DNA from: Pontederia crassipes
Taxonomy: Eukaryota > Streptophyta > Magnoliopsida > Commelinales > Pontederiaceae
NCBI GenBank assembly: GCA_030549335.1
Contig: CM060188.1
Location: forward strand, 1 to 64,000
Direction: 5' to 3'
Length of the DNA stretch: 64,000 bases
The notes below the pieces were generated by a model. That model was given only the letters and a program-made list of their open reading frames with translations. It made no database searches and had not been told where the DNA came from. Both the position numbers and the translations under genes were made by a program. Shown here piece after piece: positions 54,220 to 64,000 of this stretch (position 1 is the stretch's first letter; each line of letters starts with the position of its first letter).

Positions 54220-54541
54220 GTATACTATACAATATACTATATACGATATATTATATACTATATACTATACTATACTATACTATACTATACTATACTATAC
54301 TACATACTACATACTACATACTATATACTATATACTATAGTATAGTATACTATATACTATACTATACTATACTATTCTATATACTATACTATCTACTATA
54401 CTATATACTATAGTATCTACTATACTAACTATATACTATATACTATATAGTATACTAGATACTATAAACTATATACTAAATAGTATACTATACTATACAC
54501 TATATACTATATACTATACTACATACTATACTATACACTAT
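54220..54541. repeat. Satellite in TATAC orientation
   Basis: Mirror of 51979-52516 in the palindrome. Confidence 0.85.
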
Positions 54542-55236
54542 TGATCATCCCTTGTTTTGCTTATAATTATTATAGTTAAATCCACTAGATTGATATAAAA
54601 TCCTATTATATTTGAAACACTTTTTACCTATTATTGGTAGTGGAGTTGAACTAGTAAAAAGGGGACTAACTACTTTTCAAATTTTGAATTCTTAATAAGG
54701 GAAAGAAAATGAGGCCAAAGAGTAGGGAAAGGGACGATGAAAGGGGGATAGCTGAAGGAGGAGAGAAGAAGAAGAATGTAGAAAGGGGAATTATCGATTT
54801 TGTTGAAAACTATGTCCGGCTAAAGGAATTCTGATTTCCTTGTTTTTCTTGTAATTATTATAGTTAAATCCACTAGATTGATATAAAATCATATTATATT
54901 TGAAATACTTTTTACCTATTATTGGTAGTGGAGGTGAACTAGTAAAAAGGGGGCTAACTACTTTTCAAAATTTGAATTCTTAACAGGGGGAAAGAAAAGG
55001 AGGCCGGAGAGTAGGGTAAGGGACAACGAAAGGGGGATAGCTGACGGAGGAGAGAAGAAGAAGAATGTAGAAAGGGGAATTATCGATTTTGTTGAAAACT
55101 ATGTCCGTCTAAAGAAATTCTAATTTCTTTGTGATGATACTTTGTTGATGCTATTATTCTAGTTTTCTGATGTCGTGTTTCTAACATCTAGTTTCTAATT
55201 TCTTAATACATTGCAACCTTATTATTTGGATTCACT
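54542..55236 (+). repeat. Athila-type LTR piece, outer right arm
   Basis: Starts TGATCATCCC after ACTAT, the inverse of the ATAGT flank at 51979. The first ~300 bases are partly repeated from about 54848 on. It ends abruptly in satellite at about 55236. Confidence 0.8.
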
Positions 55237-56315
55237 ACATACTATATACTATACTATATTATACAATACTATAATATACTATACTATATTATACTATACT
55301 ATATACCATACTATACTATACTATACTATACTATATTATACTATACTATATTATACTATACTATAATATACTATATACTATACCTATACTATACTATATA
55401 CTACACTATATACTATACTATATACTATACTATACTGTTTTATACTACGTACAATATACTATACTATATACAATATACAATACACTATATACTATACTAT
55501 ATACTAGATACTACATACTATAGTATAGTATATAGTATATACAATACTATATACTATATACTATATACTACATACTATACTATACTATATCTATACTATA
55601 CTTTTCTATACTACATACCATATACTATACTATATACAATATACTACTTACTATATACTTTATACTATATACTACATACTATATATTATATACTATACTA
55701 TATACTACATACTATATACTATACTATACTATACTATAATATACTATATTATACTATATACTATACTATATACTATACTATACTTTTCTATACTACGTAC
55801 TATATACTATACTATATAAAATATACTATATACTATATATACTTTATACTATATAGTACATACTATATACTATACTATACTATTTACTATAGTATACTAT
55901 ATAGTATATACAATACTATATAATATACTACATACTATATACCATATACTATATACTATATACTATATACTATATATTAAATGATATATACCATATACTA
56001 TATACTATATAATATACTAGATATTATATACTATATACTATACTATATTGTACTGTATACTATATACTATATACTATGTACTATATACTATTCTATATAC
56101 TATATAATATATACTATACTATACACTATTCTATATACTATATACTATATTATATATACTATACTATATATTATATTATATATACTATATTATATATTAT
56201 ATACTATATTATATACTATATACTATACTATACTATAGTATACTATATACTATACTATACAATATACTATACTATATATGATACAATATATAATATACTA
56301 GACAATATACTATAG
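55237..56315. repeat. TATAC/TACTATA satellite
   Basis: TATAC orientation with scattered TATAGTATA patches; no other feature seen. Confidence 0.9.
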
Positions 56316-56586
56316 TTTGGATCCGGCCCCCAGCGGCCGATCCGACCCCCAGCGGCCGGATCCTGGCAGTTGCAACCGTCGGAGACTTCCGACGGTTGGA
56401 AACGCCGGGACTTTTCCGACGGTTAGAACCGTCGGTCGGGATTTTTTGGACGGTCAGAACCGTCGATATTTTCAACAATTTTTTTCGACCATCGCAAATA
56501 GATTTCGACTGAAAAACCATCGGTAATTGCGCTACCAACGGTTTTTGGGCTGATTACCGATGGTTCTGAGCGTTTTTCTAGTAGTG
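56316..56586 (-). mobile_element. CACTA (En/Spm-type) transposon terminus
   Basis: Read on the minus strand from 56586 the sequence starts CACTACTAGAAAAACGC, the classic plant CACTA end. It then carries repeated subterminal motifs of the ACCGTCGG/CCGACGGTT and ACCATCGGTAAT kind. Only about 270 bases remain and the other end is lost at the satellite. It was inserted into LINE ORF1 sequence; TCA (56587-56589) may be one half of the 3-base target duplication. Confidence 0.8.
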
Positions 56587-56749
56587 TCAAAACCTCTGAA
56601 GCAGAGAGTATGGTTAAATTTGCAGGACAACAGTCGTTATTTTCAACATGTTATCTATGAGAATGTTCCCCTATTTTGTTTCAGGTGTGGTATCATGGGG
56701 CACCGATTCGTGAATTGTACCACGACGGTTTAATTCACTAGAGACGAGG
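56587..56749 (+). pseudogene. LINE ORF1 fragment with zinc knuckle
   Basis: Matches 59294-59450 of the LINE downstream, spanning the CCHC motif region (ENVPLFCF..CGIMGHRF). It begins exactly at the CACTA end and stops at satellite after GAGACGAG. It is a scrap left by truncation or duplication of the neighbouring LINE, or of another copy. Confidence 0.8.
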
Positions 56750-57617
56750 TATACTATACTATACTATAATATATATACTATATACTATATCCATACTATA
56801 GTATATAATATATATTATATACCATATACTATATACTATATACTATATTCTATACTATCTACTATCTATTATACTATATTATATTATATTTTAGTGTACT
56901 ATATTATACTATATACTATATTATACTATATACTATATTATATACTATACTATATACCATATACTATACTATATACTATACACTATACTATACAATACAA
57001 TACTATACTATACTATACTATACTATACTATACTAGACCATACAATATACTATACTATACTATACTACACTAGACTATACAATATACTATATACTATATA
57101 TATTATATACTATATACTATATACCATATACTAAATGCTATATACTATATATTGTACTATACCTTACTATACTATATGCTATACTATATACTATATTATA
57201 CTATATATTATATACAGTATACTATACTATCATATACTATACAATATACTATACTATATATTATAAAAAATACTATATACAATATACTATACTATATACT
57301 ATACTATACTACACTAGACTATACAATATACTATATACTATATACTATATACTATACACAATATACTACACTATATACTATATACTATATACTATACTAT
57401 ATATATACTATACTATACTATATATTATATACTAAATACTATATACTATATACTAAACTATACTACGGTATACTATATACTATATACTATACTATACTAT
57501 ATACTATATACTATATAAAATATACTATACTATACTATATAAAATATACTATACTATATACTATATAAAATATATTATACTATATACTATATAAAATATA
57601 CTATACTATACTATACT
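56750..57617. repeat. TATAC/TACTATA satellite
   Basis: TATAC orientation; ends ATACT directly before an inverted LTR scrap. Confidence 0.9.
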
Positions 57618-57984
57618 TGTAACGCCCCCAAATCGACCCCCGCCACGTGACGAAGACCAACTCGGAGACGCTACGACATGCTGTCTTTGACCATAACATT
57701 GACCATATTTGAGTCAAGGACCGAGACACGTCAGCGGAAGAAAGAAATAAAGAAAAGGATAACTTAAATATGCGAAAGTCTAAAAAGTGACTATATCATT
57801 GCTAAGAAATAAAATAAGTTTTACATCATGAATCTAAAATGCGGAAGGTAAATGAAAACTAATAAACAATCTAAAAGTCCTATGGTTCATGTGTTGTCCT
57901 ATCGCCAGAGCTTCATCACCATACGTCTACTCCACCACGTCACTGACCTAATCATGTGGAAATCAGACATAGGGGAGGAGGTCC
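57618..57984 (-). repeat. Ty3 LTR end fragment, inverted
   Basis: Reverse complement of the last ~370 bases of the Tekay-like LTR (TGTAACGCCCCCAAATCG on +), truncated inside the GGGAGGACCTCC hairpin-like motif. Noticeably diverged from the 31384 family. Joins satellite on both sides. Confidence 0.85.
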
Positions 57985-58731
57985 TATACTTTATACTATA
58001 CTATACTATATATTATATTATACTATATATTATATTTTATACTTTACTATAATATATTATATACTATAATATAATATATACTATATACTATATACAATAT
58101 ACTATATAATATACTATACTATATACTATACAATATATTATATACTATATACAATATACTATACTACATACTATATACTATATACTATATACTATATACT
58201 ATATGCTATATGCTATATACTATGCTATACTATATACTATAATATATACTCTATACTATATACTTTATACTATATATTTTACTCAATTATATTATACAAT
58301 ATACTACACTATACACTGTATACTATATATTACATTATATACTATACTCTATACTATATACTATACTATACTACACTAGACTATACAATATACTATATAC
58401 TATAGTATATACTATATACTATATACTATATACTATACTATACCATATACTATATACTATATACTATATATAATATACTATATACTATGCTATACTATAT
58501 ACTATAATATATACTATATACTACGTTATATACTATATACTTTATTATGTACTATACTATATACTTTATACTATATACTATATACTACATACTATATACT
58601 ATATACTATACTATATACTATATACAATATACTATACTATATACTTTATACTTTACTATACTATGTACTATACTATATACTATATACTACATATTATATA
58701 TTATACTATATACTATACTATACTGTACACT
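57985..58731. repeat. TATAC/TACTATA satellite
   Basis: Last large satellite block, TATAC orientation; ends at about 58731 at the LINE. Confidence 0.9.
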
Positions 58732-59445
58732 CTCCTCTCAAACCCCTCTGGTGCTAATGGCCGGCAGACGACATCTTCAGGAAATAGATTGTGGTGTGAT
58801 GTTGTACACCGACAGCCAAATCGGTCGGTTACCGGCATCGCGCCCAACCAACTACACATGCTAAAGGAGTCTATCAATGAAGAAATATGCATCTCCTCCG
58901 AGGAAATGACTGAACATTCTGGGGAGCTCCACTTTTCCTTATCGGTAAAGTGATATGCCCGTACATCCCTCCGACAGATCTGATAGTGGCTCTAGCTCCC
59001 CTGTAGAAACTCGACGATGTACAGTAACTCTTTCCTGATGATCAGATTCTCAAATGATGATGACAAGATGCAGGTCTTAACGAGGAACCCGTGGTCGATC
59101 CGACAAATCATGCTCCATGTCATGCAGGCAAAGCCTTTCTTTAAACCCTATGAGGATCGTCTCGCAACGACACCGGTATGGATCACACTAGGCTCACCTG
59201 AGACGATCTGTCGCTTGGCCGGATCTTTTGGGAACCCACTATGGGTCGACGGGGAGTCTATCGTCGCGCGGTGTTGTGTGGAAATTGATATCTCAAAACC
59301 TCTGAAACAGGGAGTATGGTTAAAGTTGCCGGACAACAGACATTATTTTTAGCATGTTATCTATGAGAATGTTCCCCTATTTTGTTTCAAGTGTGGTATC
59401 ATGGGGCACCGGTTCGAGAACTGTACCACGACGATTTAATTCACC
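58732..59445 (+). pseudogene. LINE ORF1 protein remnant (DUF4283 and CCHC knuckle)
   Basis: ORF1 of plant L1 elements binds the element RNA. 58732-58953 is open and encodes a weakly conserved N-terminal part without an initiating Met at the edge. 59017-59352 encodes a DUF4283-like core (LTRNPWSIRQIMLHVMQAKP, then PLWVDGESIV and CVEIDISKPLKQGVWLKLPD). A stop follows HYF at about 59350, after which the same frame continues with YENVPLFCFKCGIMGHRFEN and the final Cys, giving a CX2CX4HX4C knuckle. Stops also lie between 58951 and 59017. Inactive. Confidence 0.85.
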
Positions 59446-60329
59446 GGAGATGAGGATGCTGTCCCAAAGTGCTCCTATACAGTCCCTGGATGCAATCTAC
59501 AAGAGAGAGTCGGATAGTGGCTCCACCTCCAAGAGAGCGTAACAGGCGTAAAGTCGAGCCTCGGCAGGTCATCGGCAGTATCTCTCAGAACCTGGAAACC
59601 CCGTGAGATATCCAACAGCTTTAATGCAGGGTCTTTCCGGCCGTTGGATGAACTATCTAGCACGCATGACACACGGGCACAAGATGACCGTTTGATCTCT
59701 TCGAACGCGAATTTGTTGCCACGTGTCTTAGGGCAAACACCTCTATGCCCTACTACGCATCTCACCTCTTCTATCACTCCTTCCTCTCAGAAACACCATT
59801 CATCTCTATGCCCTAACGTGTCGCTCTCCTCTTCTGTCAATCCCCCTCTCTCTCCTAAAATCCCTTCTCCAACTCCTACCCTGCTGTAAACTCTTTTCAA
59901 CCTAGGCTTCCCTCGCCGGTCACCACCCTGGCTTTGCCTACCCAGCCGCATAGGAGAAACTTGATCCCTGGACCATACAGTCCCCCACCACCACACATCA
60001 TCGGCTCCCACCCCTAGATGAATCACAAGGAAGCAAGTACTAATAGTTTCTCTCATGCAAAAATGGTATAATAGGCAATGGATCGTCTCAAAGCTGCTTC
60101 TGGCAACTGACTCGGAGGTGGAGCTGGAAAATGCAGACATCGTGCCACCCCCACTCACAAGATCAGAGTGGTCTCCCAGGCAGCTTAAAATGGCTACCAA
60201 CCCATCTTTCCAGTTACCCAAGCATAAACACACAAAAAGGGAGCGTGCAGGGACAAATAGGTAAGTATATAATACCTGAGGGAGCCCTGTTACTGTTCTG
60301 ATGCTGCAACATTCTCTATATTTTAACTC
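59446..60329 (+). other. LINE ORF1 tail and inter-ORF spacer
   Basis: Ser/Pro/Thr-rich open stretches (for example 59644-59889) fit the low-complexity C-terminal part of plant L1 ORF1, but frames are broken and I cannot define the ORF1 end. No other gene is evident. Confidence 0.5.
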
Positions 60330-61000
60330 ATGAAAATAGTATCATGGAACTGCAGAGGGGCTTTTCGTATCAAGGTTAGAGATTTTCTATGGAATTTAAA
60401 TAAAATTCAAAGTCCAATCTTCTTGTATTACTTGAAACTCATGATGATGTCTCGCGCTCTGCTGCGGTGGTCCGTCGACTTGGCCCGGCCTGGTGTGACT
60501 GTTGGAGTCCCGACAGCGGTGTCGTCGGTGGCCTGATCTTGGCTTGGCGCTGGCAGAGAGTGGAGCTATCACCTATCGTCCTAAATGAACATTACATTCA
60601 TGCGATTGTTACAGTAGAAAATTTTTCTTTCATGATTACTGCAATTTATGTTAGTACTCATCATACTATTCGTAGAGATCTCTAGAATGATTTGAGGGGT
60701 TTTAGAATTGAGGGTATCCCTTGGATAGTGCTAGGAGATTTCAATAACATCCTCAAGCCTTCAGGCACTCTCCCTCCTCAAATCCTCTTCATAGTAAGAT
60801 CCAACAACATGGCCTTATCGATCTCCCACTGTCGGGGCTTCGTCTAAAATGGTGTAACAATAGACTTGGTAATGCTAGGGTCTTATTTAAACTAAATAGA
60901 ATTATGATTAATTCGCACTAGCTATTAAAATTTTCATCTGCCTTAGTGAAAATCCTTCCCAGAACTGCATCTGGTCACTCTCCCTTGACCTTAGATGCAC
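60330..61000 (+). pseudogene. LINE ORF2 endonuclease remnant
   Basis: Begins MKIVSWNCRGAF, the usual start of plant L1 ORF2 and of its APE-type endonuclease, which nicks target DNA. Frame changes follow at about 60460; GGLILAWRW and then PWIVLGDFNNIL (near 60719) are the later endonuclease motifs. A stop at about 60684 and further changes interrupt it. Confidence 0.85.
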
Positions 61001-61043
61001 TAACCACCCTTGGTCGGAACCGTGTATTCAAATATGAACTTTT

Positions 61044-62530
61044 TTGTTTGAATATGTGCAAGCCAGAAAGATTGTGGAACAAACATGGCAAGAAAATAGC
61101 CATACCTTGTCCCTTCACCATTTACTTCAATCTGTAAAGGAGAAAACTATACACTGGAACATCCACGACCTAGGGAGACTTGAAGTGAGGGTGAAACAAG
61201 CAAGCAAGAACATTCAGTCCCTGGAATCTAAAGATGAAAACACTAGCCTGACCCAGAGTGAGCTTTCCAAACTTAGGGGCCTATATCACAAACACACAGC
61301 TTTATTAAGACAAATTAGTTTAAAATGGTGGAGTAAGCCTAGGACTAACTGGATAGATAATGTGGATAAAAATACTAAATACTATCATCTAAGTACCATG
61401 ATTAGACATAGACAGAACCACATACACTCCATTAAGGACACTAATGATCAACCAGATGAAAGCACTGCCCGCATTATAGACTGCTTTACTACCTACTACA
61501 ATGACTTATGGGCCCCACCTCATCCAAGTACAAACAACTCTTCTTGGCCTCCTCTTCTCTCCTTAGAAACTAAATGGCATGACTCACTACTAGCCCCAGT
61601 GACCTCTAAAGAAATTAAAGAAGCCTTCTGGTCCATGCACCCTGGGCGTGCCCCTGGACCAGATGGTTTCACCCTGGAATTTTATAAGGAATATTGGGAC
61701 ATCATAATTTGTAAAATCATTTCCACAATTAAAAAATTCTTCACTCAAAATTATTTTCCTACTGAGTGAGGGCACACCACACTCATCTTCATTCCTAAGA
61801 AGACCAACCCCCAAACCATGTTAGATTATAGACCCATTAGTTTATGCAATGTAATCTACAGAGCTGTCTCAAATATTATTGCAAATAGATTAAAGCCCAT
61901 CATGCCTTCCATCATTGACCCTTGTCAATCCGCATTCATCAAGGGAAGATCTATACAGAACAACATACTTATTGCACAGGAAATTGCTCACTCACTTTCA
62001 TAGGGAAGGAATAAGTTTTTTTATGTTTAAAGCTTACATGGCTAAGACTTTTGATACAGTGTCCTAGTCTGCAATAACATCAGTCATGCTTAGGATGAAA
62101 TACCTGAAAAATTTTGTTAACTAGATAACTATTTGTGTTCAATCTACAAAATTTTCTTGTTGCGTAAATGGAGAACAATCCTCTTAGTTTCCCTTTCATC
62201 TGGGTATAAGGCAGGGTGACCCACTTTCTCCCTACCTTTTCACCCTCATTTCTCATATACTATCTTCAATGTTAAATATGGCTATCTCCTCTAACTTGGT
62301 TATTCCTTTTAGTATTCAGACATTCACCTTGAGCCACATAGTATTTGCTAATGACCTCTTATTGTGCTTACGGGCAACTTTAAAGAATGCTAGGAATATC
62401 AAGGGTATTATGCATGCAAATAGTATTGTCAATGTTAATAAGTCTGAGCTGTACTTTCCTGCTAAACTAAATCAATCACGGAAAAAAGGTCATGCACACT
62501 CTCAACATTAAGCAAGGACAATTTCCTTTC
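61044..62530 (+). pseudogene. LINE ORF2 reverse transcriptase remnant
   Basis: A linker with WWSKPRTNWIDNVDKNTKYY leads to RT motifs: HPGRAPGPDGFTLEFYKEYW (ends with a stop at about 61767), then DYRPISLCNVIYRAVSNIIA and QSAFIKGRSIQNNI (61818-62003). Next is RQGDPLSPYLFTLI near 62207, then the catalytic box near 62344. The box reads FAND instead of the usual FADD/YADD, losing one catalytic Asp. Together with stops and frame changes this copy cannot make active RT. Confidence 0.88.
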
Positions 62531-62684
62531 AACTACTTTGGATCTATGGCAGAGGTAAGTTGCTGGATGGAGAGGTAAGTTGCTAAATATGGCAAATAGA
62601 TCTGTACTGATTAAATCTGTGTTAAATTCTATACCTATCCATACCTTGTCATCTATTTATATATCGAGTGGGCTAATCAATTAA

Positions 62685-63701
62685 TTGGAAAAATATTCTA
62701 GAAATTTTATGTGGTCCAACAATGGTCCTAAAACAGGTATGCACCTACTGGGTTGGAGGGTTGTCCAGTCGCATCAGTCACTTGGTGGTCTGGGCATTAG
62801 AAATCTTCATTGGATTAGGACATCGCTGCTGGCAAAAAGAGTTTTAGGGGCACTAAATGGTGAAACAAATATTTGGGTAAAGCTTGTTAAGTGTAAGTAT
62901 GGAACACTAGAGCCTTGGAAAGACATGAACCTCACATATGACTCTTGACCTTGGAAAATGATTGTTCAAACCATGCAAGATATCATATTTGGAATGAGAA
63001 AATTCATCGCTACTCAAGCTTCCACTTCAGTGTTTTTTTATCCTTGGCTGTTCTACAGTCCACTATCACATATGCCCACGTATATTAACATGCATGTATC
63101 CATCGATTTGCTTCATGTTAATGACTTAATTGAACATAATACTTGGAATCTCTCGCTAATTGCGAACTACTTTGGCTTATCACTTGTAAATCTTATTATT
63201 GTGATTCCTTTGGTTCCATCTTATTATTTGGCCGGTGATGACCGGTGGATATGGACGGCTGATCCGCATGGTGATGCTAAAGCTAGCTCTGTTTATTTCT
63301 CTTTGAGTCGCCAGCCTACTCTGCATTTGATGCTTGGTCAGCCTGTTTGGAAGCATTTGTGGAAGGTTAATGCCCCACCTAAGATAAAAATATTCTTGTG
63401 GAAACTCACCCATTCTCGCTTACCCACTCTTGATATGATTGCTACTTTTAATCATGGTATAAATACTAGCTGCCCTCTTTGTGGTTTAGCTACCGAGACA
63501 AATTTTCATCTATTTTTTTATTGTTCATTTGCAAATGCCCTTTGGTCTTTAGTTCAAAATGATTATACTTTCTCTTTTAAAACCTTGTGGCACGATGGGG
63601 ACCGGATTCGTGAAGGGTCTGATTTGTCTCCTTCTATGAAAGCTAGGCTCTCCTCTATGATTGTTTTTTTGTCTATGGGGTATTTGGGGCTTATTGCATG
63701 A
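62685..63701 (+). pseudogene. LINE ORF2 thumb and zf-RVT region
   Basis: 62685-62948 has NFMWSNNGPKTGMHLLGW and SLGGLGIRNLHWIRTSLLAK, the post-RT region of plant L1s. After a stop at 62946, 62958-63701 carries the zf-RVT domain: WKHLWKVNAPPKIKIFLWKL, then CPLCG, ETNFHLFFYC and ALWSL. Function in transposition is not well known. Confidence 0.85.
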
Positions 63702-63839
63702 TGCTCACTTTGCTTCCAAACAAGTTTCTGTTTCATGTGTATGAAGAAGGGCTTTGGCGGGCTCGAATGAGTTCACTAGATCCACCTTTCCTGAGGCCAT
63801 TTGTCCCCACGACTAGAACTGGGTCCGATGGGGGCCCTG

Positions 63840-64000
63840 CCACCGACTTGGGTGAAGGTTAACTCTGATGGGTCCTTCACCAACCCCAAGGAACCGGGTG
63901 GGGAGGGGTTTATTATCAAAAATACTAATGGATATTTTCTTATGGCAGGTTCTCTTCAATGTGCGGCGAGCAATGTTTTGTGGACTGAAACTTGGGGAGC
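63840..64000 (+). pseudogene. LINE ORF2 RNase H domain, partial at window edge
   Basis: VKVNSDGSFTNP followed by GGEGFIIKNTNG and CAASNVLWTE is the start of the RVT_3 type RNase H found at the end of plant L1 ORF2. It continues past the window. Confidence 0.8.

Larger units (their letters stand above)
58732..64000 (+). mobile_element. L1-type LINE, decayed, runs off the window
   Basis: Contains ORF1 (DUF4283 plus zinc knuckle) and ORF2 (endonuclease, RT, zf-RVT, RNase H) in the order known for plant L1 elements. The 5' end is cut at satellite and the 3' end lies beyond the window. Several stops and frame changes show that it is inactive. It marks the transition from satellite to ordinary repeat-rich DNA. 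Confidence 0.9.

Noticed and set aside
906-58731. CRISPR-like array
   Set aside because: Repeats are contiguous simple satellite in a plant chromosome, with no spacer structure and no cas genes.

Overview
This is the left end of a flowering-plant chromosome. The first ~900 bases are plant-type telomere heptamers (CCCTAAA on the + strand) mixed with variant heptamers. They grade into a very A+T-rich satellite (TACTATA/TATAC) that fills most of the next 58 kb. The telomere type and the retroelement families (Tekay/Del-like and Athila-like Ty3 elements, a CACTA end, a plant L1 LINE) all point to an angiosperm. I cannot name the species and saw no convincing host gene, tRNA or rRNA. The long Tyr/Ile/Leu/Thr-only open frames are translated satellite.

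Layout. 1-905: telomere and telomere-variant heptamers. 906-5640: satellite. 5641-7765: unassigned, non-satellite DNA. 7766-9922: 3' remnant of an older Ty3 element with its LTR. 10338-11056: a TIR element with GC-rich cargo. 11057-28487: satellite organised in large nested duplications, with polarity flips, six copies of a ~60 bp GC-rich island, and full or partial copies of a second GC-rich TIR element (22148-22748, 24781-25490, 27316-28487). 28061-31383: a ~2.1 kb duplication that copied the TIR element end, satellite and the start of a Ty3 LTR. 31384-40466: a Ty3/Tekay-like element with two ~2.1 kb LTRs, PBS, polypurine tract and an ATACT target duplication. 41068-51978: an older, heavily decayed Athila-like element on the minus strand, itself hit by another small retroelement. 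51979-55236: satellite and extra Athila-type LTR pieces folded into a large inverted repeat, one arm carrying a ~100 bp TTC/GAA tract. 55237-58731: satellite with a CACTA terminus, a LINE ORF1 scrap and an inverted LTR scrap. 58732-64000: a decayed L1-type LINE running off the right edge.

The main observation is that the satellite looks telomere-derived. The heptamers CCCTAAA, CCCTATA, CACTATA and TACTATA differ by single-base steps, share the 7 bp frame and occur interleaved at the chromosome end. The strand asymmetry of telomeres (C on one strand, G on the other) persists through the satellite and shows where it flips, including four copies of one hairpin junction. Later insertions and duplications within this substrate built composite units of about 0.8, 2.1, 2.6 and 4.8 kb.
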